Shown here: one piece after another, positions 11,215 through 22,510 of the stretch | Position numbering within the stretch: the stretch's first letter is position 1 | Layout of the letters: each line of letters starts with the position of its first letter | From: Myotis daubentonii | Lineage: Eukaryota; Chordata; Mammalia; Chiroptera; Vespertilionidae | Reading direction: 5' to 3' | Length of the DNA stretch: 64,000 nucleotides | NCBI RefSeq assembly: GCF_963259705.1 | Contig: NC_081861.1 | Coordinates: forward strand, 71,095,623-71,159,622 | Position numbers and translations under genes: made by a program | The notes under the pieces: generated by a model | Told to the model about the DNA's origin: nothing | Databases searched by the model: none | What the model saw: the letters and a program-made list of their open reading frames with translations, nothing else

Positions 11215-12660
11215 GTTGTCATTAATTTTTACAACGTGTTTTGGTGTAGGTCTTTTGGAGTTCATCTTGTTTGGGACTCTGTGTTTGTGTGACTTTCTAT
11301 CCAAATTCAAAGAAGTTTTCTGTCATTATTTCTTCAATTAGGTGTTCTAATCCTTGCTCCTCTTCTAGTCCATCTCGCACCCCTATTTTACTGATGTTGT
11401 TGTTTTTCATGTTGTCCCAAAGCTCCCTTAAACTCTTCTACTGCTTTCTAATATATTTTTTTCCAATTGCTATTCAGATTGTGTGTTTTTTTACTACACT
11501 GTCTTCTAACTCACTGATTTGATCATCTGCTTCTTCTAGTCCACTTGGTCACCAACCAGTGATCTTCAGACCTCTGGTGGTTCATGAGGTCCAAAAGTAG
11601 GTGACTGCTGTAATCTATTCTACTGTTGAAACATTCTATTGTGTTCTTTATTGCGGATAGATCATTCTTCATTTCCTCTTAATTCTTTCATAAGTTGGTG
11701 AATTTCTTATCTAGATAGTTTATTATCTTTATGGTCTTTACTCTGAATTCCTTTTCTTACATATTCTTTGTCTCTGTTTCATTTAGTTTCTTTTCTGGCA
11801 ATTCCTCCTTTTCTTTCCTTTGGGGATTGGTTCTCTCTATCTCCATTTTTCTTGTCTCTTTCTGTCCCTGGGCACCCTCTTTGGCATCTGAGAGTTTGAA
11901 GCCCCTAGAAGTTCAATGGTCTGGGACTCACTGGCCTGGAGGTTGGATCTGCCTTAAGTTTCACACCTTTATTGTCTCTGCTCTGAATTGTACGCCTTCT
12001 CTCATGGCTCTAATCCCTCAGTTGTCCACTTCAGATAATCAAGGTCAGTGGTGACACGTGCACAGTTCCTCTGGTGTGCAACTCCCTGTGAGGCCCCAGA
12101 GCCCTCTGACATGCAATTCATTCTGTGGCCCTGGAACCCAAGGCAGGATGACACTCTAAGTCCCTCTTATAGTGCACTTGCAGCCTGGTCTTATGACTTA
12201 TGGCTGGGTAAACCAGGTTGCACCAGAAGATCTGTCCTGAATTGGTGGTGGAACATGCACTGGACAATGGCTCTGTCTGGGCTGGAGGTAGAGGGAGTGC
12301 CAGGCTGCATCTCTGTACTAGGACTGGGGATGGCATGAGGCAGGGGTAACCCTGGATTGTACTCACAACATTTGGACCTGAAGTGCAGGATACTGGGACA
12401 CTGGGTCTGGGCTCTGAAAAGGAGGCACAGCTTGGGAAGTGTCACTGGTGTGCATTCACTGCAGATGTCTGGGAATCCACAGCACTTTACTGCACTGTTC
12501 ATTACTGGGGCATGGTGGTGGTCCCATGCAGGTTATGGCTGGCAAGCAGCTCCCTGCACAGGTCCAGGAGTGGTGTCCAAGGTCATTCTGGGGATTGGTG
12601 TGGGTGCACTCCTGGCCTCCACTGCTCCCTGCATATCAACTTTATAGTCATGGTTTTCTA
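11215..12660 (-). mobile_element. Old L1 fragment: ORF1 remnant and 5' UTR
   Basis: Minus-strand L1 debris. From left it starts within the ORF1 RRM region (TTGTTTGGGACTCTGTGTTTGTGTGAC), passes the coiled-coil region near 11380-11720, and continues into 5' UTR sequence to about 12660 that resembles the 5' UTR of the L1 at 34-41 kb (GTTCAATGGTCTGGGACTC and following). About 60 bases near 11550-11610 do not match other copies and may be a small insertion. No ORF2 or 3' UTR belongs to it, so it is internally truncated. Not coding. Confidence 0.65.
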
Positions 12661-13749
12661 TGATAGTAGAAAAGATATAGCAGTGGCTTGAAGAAGAATA
12701 ATTAGGCAAATTCAACTGTATCACTAGTCTTTTATTTCTTTAAATTAATAATTGATGTTAATATTTTCTATTATTTTTATCTGATGAGTATGGGTGTTTG
12801 CTATTATTTTCTTTAATTATCTACACTTCTTTAATAGAAAATCAAATAAAAATAGAGCAAAGTAAAGAAAAAATAAAATGTAAAACACAGAATGTATAGC
12901 TGATATTTTAAAACCTTAAAAGTAGCAAAGATTATTTGGCCTTTAAAAAATTTCTGAAATGATAACAATGCTTATTGACTTGCTGATATATTTCTGATTT
13001 CCTTTACAAGCTTCTGTAATGTTACCAGATAAATAGATACAATTGACCTCAATCCTGCTCAAAGAGTTACCAACTCCACTTTTACATAATGAAAGCTGCT
13101 TTTCTTGTCTGTGCATTCTGGGAGCCAAATTTGTTGTTATTAATGTTATTGCGGTGTACTAAGTGCAGATATTACTACTTAGTATTTGAAAAGCCTATTA
13201 GTGCTTCCTCCTAAAAGCTTTTAGGATATGGTATCATCATCATATAACATGTACTAGTAAGAAAAAATTAGAGAAAGGGATTGGTATGACCAGGGTTTAA
13301 TAAGAAGTTTTAGCAGAGAGTAATGAGGAAGGTCCAAAGGAGTCAAGATACAATAGCATAATTAGGGATCAAATTATCATACTCAGCTTCAGGCCTGTAA
13401 TTAATGGGGATGATAGTAGCAACCCTGAACAGTCAAGGGAATCTCTAAGGGGGGCAAAGGGGAGGAAAACGGGGAACATCTGTAATAGTGTCAACAATTA
13501 AAAAGGAAGGAAGAAAGAAAGAAGAAAGAAAGAGAGGGAAAAAAAAGAAAGAAAGAAAGAGTCATGGAGAGAAGAAATGGGTGATGTAGAAAGTGATGCA
13601 ACAGCAGTACCCATCAGCTGTTCAGGGTACATAGATCCTACATTCAAGTAGATGGTGGAGAATGGCAAGGATAGTCTGCTTATTCAAGAAATAAATATAG
13701 AAGGTACCCAACTAGTTTGCCTGACCTCCCTTTGGAATACATAGATATA
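12661..13749. other. Unassigned AT-rich interval
   Basis: No supported gene or transposon. The only distinct structure is the purine microsatellite near 13500-13562. The sequence could be ancient unique DNA. Confidence 0.5.
13500..13562 (+). repeat. (GAAA)n-type purine microsatellite
   Basis: An uninterrupted purine run with GAAGGAAGAAAGAAAGAAG and GAAAGAAAGAAAGA. Such runs often mutate by slippage and may form triplex DNA. Confidence 0.85.
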
Positions 13750-14208
13750 CTAGAGGCCTGGTGCACAAAAATTTGTGTACTCGGGAGGGTCCCGCAGCCC
13801 AGCCTGTGCCCTCTTGCAGTCTGGGACCCCTCAGGGGATGACCACCTGATGGCTTAGGCCCACTCCCTGGGGATTGGGCCTAAGCTGACACTCAGACATC
13901 ACTCTGGCAACCCGGGAGCCCTCGGGGGATGTCCATTTGCCAGCAGGGAGCAGGCTTAGCTGCAGTTGGACATCCTTAGCGCTGTTAAGGAGGCAGGAGA
14001 GGCTTCCACCACCACCGCTGTACTGGCAGCCATCAGCCTGGCTTGTGGCTTAGCAGAGCTCCCCCTGTGGGAGCACACTGACCACCAGGGGGCAGCTCCT
14101 GAATTGAGCATCTGCCCCCTGGTGGTCAGTGTGTGTCATAGTGACCAGTGATTCCCAGTCACTCTGCTGTTAAGGTCAATTTGCATATTATCCTTTTATT
14201 ATATAGGA
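13750..14208 (-). mobile_element. Helitron, first member of composite pair (hairpin type)
   Basis: Minus-strand Helitron. Its 3' end is at the left: CTAG at 13750-13753, then AGGCCTGGTGCAC and the complement hairpin GTGCACAAAAATTTGTGTAC. Its 5' end is at the right: ...CCTTTTATTATATAGGA ending at 14208, the inverse of TCCTATATAATAAAAGG. Near the 5' end is the family motif GGTCAATTTGCATATTA. The middle holds a strong hairpin at 14075-14131 with two CTCF-like motifs. The left flank is A. There is no coding capacity. It is followed without spacer by a second Helitron in the same orientation. Confidence 0.88.
14075..14131. promoter_or_regulatory. Hairpin with two opposed CTCF-like motifs
   Basis: An inverted repeat of about 22 bp, CACACTGACCACCAGGGGGC and its complement, with a 16-base loop. 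Each arm contains CCACCAGGGGGCAG (plus strand 14082-14095; minus strand 14112-14125), which matches the well-known CTCF core (CCASYAGRKGGC). Seen: the motif and its symmetry. Inferred: that CTCF could bind one or both arms. Methylation or a closed chromatin state could prevent binding. Confidence 0.5.
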
Positions 14209-15118
14209 TAGAGGCCTGGTGCACGGGTGGGGGCAGGCTGGTTTGACCTGAAGGGTGTCCCGGATCAGGGGGGGGGGTCCCATTGGGGTGCCTGGCCAGC
14301 CTGGATGAGGGGCTGAGGGCCGTTTTCAGACTGGCCACCCCCCCCTTCAGGGAGCGGGGTCCTGCTGGGGTGCCTGGCCAACCTGGGTGAGGGGCTGAGG
14401 GCCGTTTGCAGGTTGGCCACAGCCACTTCAGGGTGGGGGTCCCCTTTGGGGTGACTGGCCAGCCTGGGTGAGGGGCTGAGGGCTGTTTGCCGGCTGGCCA
14501 CAGCTCCTTCAGGGTAGGGGTCTACGCTGGGGTCCCTGGCAAGTCTGGGTGAGGGGCTGATGGCTGTTAGCAGGCTGGCCACAGCCCCTTCAGTGTGGGG
14601 GTCCCACTCGGGTGCCTGGCTATCCTGAGTGAGAAGATGAGAGCCATTTGCAGGCTGGCCACAGCCCCTTCAGAGTGGGGTCCCCGCTGGGGTGCGTGGC
14701 CAGCCTGGGTGAGGGGTTAATGGCTGTTTGCAGGCTGGCCACAGCCCCTTCAGGGTAGGGGCCCCTTCTGGAGTCCATGGCCAGTCTGGGTGAGGGGATT
14801 ATGGCTATTTGCAGGCTGGCCACAGCCCTCAGCCACCCAAGCTTCCAGAGAAGGCTGGCTGGAAGCAGGTATCTGTGATTTATTTAGCATCTATAATTGA
14901 AACTTTGTTGCCTTTTGCAGAGGCCACAGCTGCCACGAGAAGCTTGGTTTCCTCCATCGCCAGGGCAACCAAGCCTCCGGCTTGTTATAGCTCTGTGGCT
15001 GCCGGACTCCATCTTGGTTGGGTTAATTTGCATATAGTCTCTCTGATTGGCTGGTGGGCGTGGCTTGGGCGTAGTGAAGGTGCGTTCAATTAACATCTTT
15101 GTCTTTTATTAGTGTAGA
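14209..15118 (-). mobile_element. Helitron, second member of composite pair (82-bp repeat type)
   Basis: Minus-strand element starting TAGAGGCCTGGTGCACGGG directly after the preceding GGA; the expected C of CTAG is absent. It ends with CTTTTATTAGTGTAGA at 15118, the inverse of a TCTACACTAATAAAAG Helitron start, followed by T. The left two thirds is a tandem repeat (14270-14830). The right part holds GGTTAATTTGCATATAGTC and GATTGGCTGGTGGGCGTGG, phrases shared with the elements ending at 44894 and 62615. Not coding. Confidence 0.85.
14270..14830. repeat. Helitron minisatellite, about 82-bp unit
   Basis: About seven units, each with GGCCAGCCTGGGTGAGGGGC, GGCTGTTTGCAGGCTGGCC and ACAGCCCCTTCAGGGTGGGG. 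Landmarks such as CCACAGCCCCTTCAG recur about every 82 bases. It gives rise to long spurious ORFs with a repeated proline/serine phrase. Confidence 0.85.
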
Positions 15119-15732
15119 TATTCAGGATCATCTGAGAAGTACTTATCAGTTATATCCTTAAAGACCCTTAAAAGGTGTTTTATAATCCTTAGTGATATTC
15201 AGGAGGATTATTGATTCACATAATGTCTTTTCTCATTGGTTTTAGAAAATGAATATGGCCACATGCAAATAACTGGATAACCATTAAGAATAGGGCTGGA
15301 GAAGGAAATGACATTTATAAATATTGCTATTGTAAATATTTAAAAATGAAATTAATCAAGAATAATTCAACTATCTAAGGAATGACTTTTAAAGTTTACT
15401 AAATTATAGATGCTTACATATATATGTTTATGGGATACTTGCTATACATATAGAATTAAGTAATATATACATTGCTAATGTAAGATTGTGATATCTCCTC
15501 AGTACATACTGAAGAAAATTGCAGGCTATTTAGATTAGTGCCTGCCCTACCTCCTAAGTAATTTTATTCGACAATCATTTTTCAGTGTAATCATTTATTT
15601 CTGCATATCAACTTATTTTTCACAATGGTACCCATAGTTACATGTTCTTGTATCAGATCTGATATTAAAATTGAGAGTTTTGATTTTCTATATATACAGT
15701 AATACATTTTATTAATTGTATTTTTTCATTTT
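15119..15732. other. Unassigned AT-rich interval
   Basis: AT-rich, without ORFs or recognisable repeat ends. Confidence 0.5.
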
Positions 15733-16060
15733 TTTTAATTTTCTTTATTGATTAAGTTATTACATATGTGTTCTTATCCCCACATTACCCACTACCCTCT
15801 CCCCCCCACTAATGCCCTCACTCCCCTGTTGTCTGTGTTCATTCGTTTGGCCTATAAGCTTGCATATAAGTCCTCTGGTTGATCTCTCCCGCTTACCTCC
15901 ACTCTCCCCTGCCTTCCCTCTGAGGTTTGAAGGTCTGATCAATGCTGCACTGTCTCTAGATCAGTTTTTGTTCATCAGTTTACATTGTTCATTATATTCC
16001 ATAAATGAGTGAGATCATATGATATTTATCTTTCTCTGACTTTCTATTTAGATCTGATGC
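15733..16060 (-). mobile_element. 5'-truncated L1 tail
   Basis: L1 3' UTR and the extreme end of ORF2 on the minus strand. It opens with a T-rich stretch and TTATTGATTAAGTTATTACA, has the C-rich block and ends around TGAGTGAGATCATATGATA...CTCTGACTT. It lies directly beside the 3' end of another L1 that starts near 16064. No target-site duplication was established. Confidence 0.75.
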
Positions 16061-16332
16061 CCATTTTATTTTAAATTTTGTTTTATTGCTTAAAGTATTA
16101 CAAAGAGTGTTACATATGACGACTTTCCCCCCCCCGACATTTCCCAGGCCTCCCCTACCACCCAGTGTCTTATGTCTATTGGTTATGCTTCTATGCATGC
16201 ACACAAATCCTTCAGTTGATCTCTTACCAGCCTTACCACTGTAGTTTGCCAGTCTGTTCGATGCTGCTCTGCCTCTGTATCTATCTTTCTCACCACCAAC
16301 TTACAGTGGTAAATCAGTTTGTAATGGTCTTT

Positions 16333-19300
16333 ATTATCCATAAATGAGTGATATCATGTGGTATTTTTCTCTCATTGGCTGGCTTATTTCACTTAGCATA
16401 ATGCTCTCCAGTTCCATCCATGCAGTTGCAAATGGTAAGAATTCCTTCTTTTTTACATCAGCATAGTATTCCATTGTGTAGATGTACCACAGTTTTCTAA
16501 TCCACTCATCTGCTGATGGGCACTTAGGCTGTTTTCAGATCTTCGCTATGGTAAATTGTGCTGCTATGAACTTAGGGATGCATATATACTTTCTGATTGG
16601 TGTTTTTGGTTTCTTGAGATATATTCCTAGAAGTGGGATCACTGGGTCAAATGGCAGTTCCATTTTTAACTTTTTGAGGAAACTCCATAATGTCTTCCAT
16701 AGTGGCTGTACCAGTCTGCATGCCCACCAGCAGCGCACGAGTGTTCCCTTTTCTCCACATCCTCTCCAGCACTTGTCCTTTGTTGATTTGTTGATGTTAG
16801 CCATTCTGACAGGTGTGAGATGATACCTCATTGTTGTTTTGCTTTGCATCTCTCCGATGATTAGTGACTTTGAGCATGTTTTCATATGTCTCTTGGATTT
16901 CTGAATGTCCTCTTTTGAAAAGTGTCTATTTAGGTCCTTTTCCCATTTTTTGATTGGATTGTTTATCTCCCTTTTGTTAAGTTGTATGAGTTTCCTATAA
17001 ATGTTGGAGATTAAACCCTTATCGGTGATAACATTGGCAAATATGTTCTCCCAGGCAGTGGGCTTTCTTGTTGTTTTGTTGATAGTTTCTTTTGCTGTGC
17101 AGAAGCTTTTTTTTAATGTAGTCCATTTGTTTATTTTCTCTTCAGTTTCCAATGCCCTAGGAGCTGTATCAGTGAAGAAATTGCTTTGGCATATGTCTGA
17201 GATTTTGTTGCCTTTGGATTCCTCTAGTATTTTTATGGCTTCCCATCTTACATTTAAGTCCTTTATCCATTTTGAGTTTATTTTTGTGTATGGTGTCAGT
17301 TGGTGGTCTGGTTTCATTTTTTTTTTTGCATGTATCTGTCCAATTTTCCCAGCACGATTTATTGAAGAGACTGTCTTGACTACATTGTATGTTCTTGCCT
17401 CCTTTGCCAAATATTAATTAAACATATTGGTTCAGGCAGATTCTGGGCTCTCTATTCTATTCCATTGATCTATATGTATGTTCTTGTACCAGTACCAGGC
17501 AGTTTTGAGAACAGTGGCTTTGTAATACAGCTTTATATCAGGTATTGAAATCCCACCTACTTTGTTCTTCTTTCTCAGGATTGCTGCAGCTATTCAAGGT
17601 CTTTTTTTTTATTCCAGATGAATTTTTGGAGAGTTCATTCTAGGTCAGTGAAATATGCTGTTGTTATTTTAATGGGAAGTGCTTTGAATTTATAGACTGC
17701 TTTGGGCAATATGGACATTTTAATGATATTGTTTCTACCAATCCATGAACATGGTATGTTCTTCCATCTGTTTATGTATTCCTCTATCTCTTTTTTCAAC
17801 GTCCTGTAATTTTCTGAGTAGAGGTCTTTCTTTTACCTCTTCAGTTAGGTTTATCTCTAGGTATCTAAATTTTTTTGGTGTGATGATAAATGGGATAACT
17901 TTTTTAATCTCAGTTTTGGTGAGTTTACTATTGGTGTATAGAAATGCCATAGATTTCTTGGCGTTGATTTTGTATTCTGCTACATTGCCGAATTCATTCA
18001 TTAAGTCTAATAGTTTTTCGATGGAGTCTTTAGGGTTTTTTATGTACAATATCATGTCATCTGAGAAAAAGGACAGTTTTACTTCTTCTTTTCCAATTTG
18101 GATGCCTTTTATTTCTCCTTCTTGTCTAATCGCAATGGCTAATAATTCCAGTACTATGTCGAACAGGAGTGGTGAGAGTGGGCATCCCTGTCTTGTTCCT
18201 ATTTTTAAGGGAAATGGTTTTAGTTTTTGCCAATTGAGTATGATGTTGGCTGTGGGTTTGTCATATACGGCTTTTATCATGTTGAGGTATGATCCTTGTA
18301 TTCCCACCTTGCTGAGAGTTTTTACCAAAAATTGGTGTTGGATTTTGGCAAATGATTTTCTGCATCAATTGATATGACTATGTGTTTTTTTCTCTCTCAA
18401 TTTGTTAATGTGATGTATCATGTTTATTGATTTGCGGATATTATACCATCCTTGCATCCATGTTATAAATCCTACTTGGTCATGGTGTATGATCTTTCTG
18501 ATGTAGTGCAGGATCCTATTTGCTAAGATTTTGTTGAGGATTTTGGCATGTTCATGAGGGATATTGGCCTGTAATTCTCTTTCATTGTGTTGTCTTTATC
18601 TGATTTTACTATGAGGGTGATGCTGGCTTCATAGAATGAGCTTGGAAGTGTTCCTTCCTCTTGAATGTTTTGAAATAGTCTGAGGATGATAGGTTTTAGT
18701 TCTTCCTTGAATGTTTGGTAAAACTCCCCTGTGAAGCCGTTTGGTCCTGGGCTTTTGTTTGCTGGCAGCTTTTTGATGACTGCTTCAATTTCTTCCATAG
18801 TTATTGGCCTATTGAAATTTTCAGATTCTTCTTTTTTTTTAAATATATTTTATTGATTTTTTACAGAGAGGAAGGGAGAGAGATAGAGAGTTAGAAACAT
18901 CGATGAGAGAGAAACATCGATCAGCTGCCTCCTGCACATTCCCCACTGGGGATACGCCCGCAACCCAGGTACATGCCCTTGACCGGAATCGAACCTGGGA
19001 CCTTTCAGTCCGCAGGCCGACGCTCTATCCACTGAGCCAAACCATTTTCGGCTGTAGATTCTTCTTGATTGAGTTTTGGAAGGTTGTATTTATCTAGGAA
19101 TATGTCCATTTCCTCCAGTTTGTCTATTTTGTTGGAGAAGAGTTGTTCATAGTATTTTCTAACAATCATTTGTATTTCTCAGTGGTCTATTTCCCTTCTA
19201 TCATTTCTGACTTTGTTTATTTGGGTCCTCTCTCTTTGCTTCATGGTGAGCCTTGCTAGCGGTTCATCAATCTCATTTATCTTTTCAAAGAACCAGCTCT

Positions 19301-20376
19301 TGGTTTTATTGATCTCATGTATATTTTTTGGTCTCTATATCATTTATTTCTGCTCTGGTCTTTATTATCTCCTTCCTTCTCACTCTGGAATTTTCTTGTT
19401 GTTCTCTTTCAAATTCTTTGAGTTGTAGAGTTAGATGATTTACTACCATTTTTTCTTGCTTTTTGAGGTAGGCCTGTAGAGCTATGAACTTCCCTCTCAG
19501 GACTGCTTTCATTGTGTCCCATAGGTTTTGGATTGTTGTTTCCATTGTTATTAGTTTCCAGGATGTTTTTAATTTCTTCTTTGATCTCATTGGTAACCCA
19601 ATCAATATTTAATAACATGATATTCAGCTTCCAAGTGTTTGAGAGGTTTGGATTGTTTTTATTTAGTTTATTTCTAATATTATGCCATTGCAGTCTGAGA
19701 AGGTGCTTGGTATAATTTCAATCTTCTTGAATTTGGAGAGACTTTGCTTGTGACCCAATATGTGGTCTATTTTTGAAGATGTCCCATGAGCACCTGAGAA
19801 GAACGTATATTCTCTGGCTTTGGGGTGAAGTGTTCTGAAGATGTCTATTAAGTCCATCTGATCTAGTGAGTCATTTAGGATTGCTGTATCTTTGCTGATT
19901 TTTTGTCTAGAGGATTTATCCAGTGATGTCAGTGGTGTATTAAAGTCTCATATTATGATTGTATTGTTGTCGATCTCTCCTTTGATATCTTCCAGGAGTT
20001 TTTTTATGAATTTGGGTGCTCCTGCATTGGGTGCATATATGTTTACCAGGGTTATATCTCCTTGTTGTATTGAACCCTTTAGTACTATGAAGTGGCCTTC
20101 CTTATTTCTTGTTATGGCCTTCACTTTGAGGTCTATTTTGTCCAATATAAGTATTGCTACCCCAGCTTTCTTTTCCTTTCCATTTGCCTGAAAGATATTT
20201 TTCCATCCTTTCACTTTCAGTCTGTGTGAGTCCTTTCTAATGAGGTGGGTTTCTTGTAGACAGCAGATGTATGGGTCATGTTTTTTTATCCATTCAGCCA
20301 CTCGATGTCTTTTGATTGGTGCATTTATTCCATTTACGTTTAAAGTTATTATTGAAAAGTACTTGTTTGTAGTCAT
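16333..20376 (-). pseudogene. L1 ORF2 pseudogene
   Basis: Recognisable in long blocks. The endonuclease start is at 19948-20376 (begins [16 protein letters not shown], contains CCLQETH), further endonuclease sequence is at 19663-19857 ([18 protein letters not shown]), and RT blocks are at 18523-18798 ([18 protein letters not shown]) and 17735-18328 ([17 protein letters not shown]). In the latter the catalytic FADD reads FSDD, which replaces the first residue of the motif. A C-terminal block at 16535-17410 holds the Cys-rich region ([16 protein letters not shown]). Frameshifts separate the blocks and a SINE splits the RT. Not translatable as one protein. Confidence 0.88.
18834..19055 (-). repeat. 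Ves SINE inside L1 ORF2, with target-site duplication
   Basis: A well-preserved reverse Ves SINE. The B box complement GGAATCGAACCTGGGACC and the A-box region complement CCACTGAGCCAAACC are both nearly canonical. The A/T tail lies at 18834-18850. It is flanked by the 11-bp repeat AGATTCTTCTT at 18823-18833 and 19056-19066, which also occurs once at the equivalent place in other L1 copies, so the insertion boundaries are certain. It is one of the youngest-looking SINEs in the window. Confidence 0.92.
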
Positions 20377-20425
20377 TTTTTATTTTTTGTGCCTGTGTTC
20401 TTTCTTACCTTTTTATTTCTTCTTT

Positions 20426-21320
20426 TTACACCAGTCCCTTTAGCATTTCTTGCATTGCTGGATTGGTAGTGATAAACTCCCTTAGCCTTTTTTTGTCTGC
20501 GAAGCTCCTTATTTCCCCTTCAATTTTGAGTGATAGCCATGCTGGATAGAGTATTCTTGGATTTAGTCCCTTGCTTTGCATGACTTTGTAAATTTCTTTC
20601 CATTCTTTTCTGGCCTGATGAGTTTCTGTTGAGAAATCATTTGATAATCTAATGGGAGATCCCTTGTATGTAACTCTCTGTCTCTCTCTTGCAGCCTGTA
20701 AGATTCTGTCTTTGTCCTGAACATTTGCCATCATAATTATGATGTGTTTTGGTGGGTGTGGTCTTTTTGGGTTCATCTTGTTTGGGACTCTCTGTGTTTG
20801 TGTGACTTTTTTGTTCCCCACCTCAGGGAAGTTTTGGGACAGTATTCCTTCGAATAGGTTTTCTAAGCCTTGTTCCCCTTCCTGTTGTTCTGGTACCCCT
20901 ATTATTAGTATGTTGCTTCATTTCATGTTGTTACATAGCTACCTTAGACTCTCCTCCTGTCTTTTAATTTTTTTCTCTAATTGCAGTTCAGTTTGGGTGT
21001 GTTTTGCTTCCCTGTCTTCTAATTCGCTAATTTGGCCCTCTGCTTCTCCTAGTCTACTGTTGAAACTTTCCATGGTGTTTTTTATTGCAGCTATATCTCT
21101 CTTCATTTGTTATTGATTCTTACATCAGTTATTGATTTTTTCATCCATTTTTTCTTGATCCTTGCATAAGTTGTTGATTTTTTCCTCCATTTGGTTTATG
21201 CAGTCTAGGACCCTTATTCTGAATTCTTTTTCTGGCATATTGCATGCCTCTCTTTCCCTTATCCAGTTTTTTTGTGATCTTCCTTTTCTTTCCTTTGGGT
21301 TTTTTTTTTTGTCTACCCAT
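20426..21320 (-). pseudogene. L1 ORF1 pseudogene
   Basis: Collinear with the intact ORF1 at 27647-28621. The C-terminal half is an open block of 131 codons (20426-20821) ending AMQEMLKGLV, covering the RRM and C-terminal domain (HIIIMMANVQDKDRILQAAR). The coiled-coil half is broken by stops. The start codon ATGGGTAGAC survives at 21318-21320 on the minus strand. Confidence 0.82.
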
Positions 21321-21329
21321 TTTTGGTCT

Positions 21330-22510
21330 CACCAACTGATCTAGATGTTGAGTTGTGCAGGGGCTGCTGCTTGGGTAGCAGTGGTCCCTATGAATGCAGT
21401 TGCCCCTCAAGTGGTCACAGTAGTGGCTGTTCCTCAGTTGGCAGTGGCTCCTCTGATGCGTGCTGTTGGCAGCAGTGGTGTCTCCTCTGGCTGGTATGTG
21501 AGGTTGCTCGCCCAGCTGCTGTTCCTTGGACATGGGTGGGCTGATCATGAAGCTTCTGCTCTTCAGGTGGGGGTGGGCTGAGCATGGCTGCTGTTCCTTG
21601 GACAAGAGTGGGCTGTTCACATGTCTTCTGTTCCTCAGAAGGGCACAGACTGCTCACGTGGCTGCTGCTCCTTGGATCGGGACTGGCTGCACTCTGCTGC
21701 TGTTCCTCAGATGGGGTGGGCTGCTCATGAGGCTACCGCTCTTTGGACAGGGGCAGGTTGCTTACAGGGCTACTGCTCCTCATACTGGTGCGGGCTGCTC
21801 ATGCAGCTGCTGCGCCTCAGATGGGAGATGGGATGCTTGTGTGGCTACTTCTCTTCAGGTGGGAGTGAGCTTCACGTGTGGCTGCTGCTCATCAGTTTGG
21901 GGCAGGATACTCACCCAGTTGCTGCTCGTCGGACAGGTGCAGGCTGCATGTGTCTGCTGCTCCTAGGACCAGTGTGGACTGCGCAGGGCTGCCGCTCCTC
22001 AGACGTGGGTGGTCTGCTCATGTGGCTGCTGCTCCTTGGACTGGGGGAGGCTGCTCAGGTGACTACTTCTCCTTGAATAGGAGTGGGCTGCTTGTGGCAA
22101 GTCTGTTCCTCGTATAGGTATGGGCTGCTCACACCGCTCCTGATCCTCATATGGGGGCAGACTGCTCGTGCAGCTGCTGCTCCTTGGATGGGGGCAGGTT
22201 TCTCGCACACCTACTGCTACTCAGACAGGAGGAGGGTGTGGGCTGCACAGCTGCTGCTCCTCGGATGCGGGCGGGCTGCTTGGGGCTGCTGCTCCTCAAT
22301 CGTTGGCAGGCTTCTCATGTGGCTGCTGCTCCTCAGACCGGTCAGGGTCCTCACGTGGTTGCTGCTCCTTGGATGAGGGAGCGGGCCACTCACACAGCTG
22401 ACAGCTGCTGATCCTTGGAGAGGGGCAGGCCATGTGAGGTTTCTGCTCTTAGGCCTGGGGCAGACTGCTCATGGGGCTGATGCTCCTTGGACAGCATTGA
22501 GCTGCTCATG
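21330..22510. repeat. L1 5'-region minisatellite, about 36-bp unit
   Basis: Around 30 tandem units of the type GGGCTGCTCATGTGGCTGCT then GCTCCTTGGACAGG. The CTCCT(T/C) landmark occurs at 21668, 21703, 21739, 21776 and 21813, giving a period of 35-37 bases. Because the period is close to a multiple of three, it throws up long Leu/Cys-rich ORFs in several plus-strand frames. The younger L1 has a much shorter version of it at 28650-28870. Confidence 0.85.

Noticed and set aside
17745..18377. 210-codon plus-strand ORF
   Set aside because: It is antisense to the L1 RT block on the minus strand. The antisense of L1 often stays open because of A-rich coding.
21526..22411. Leu/Cys-rich plus-strand ORFs of up to 151 codons
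   Set aside because: Products of the 36-bp tandem repeat in the L1 5' region, which is divisible by three. They run opposite to the L1 and show no domain.
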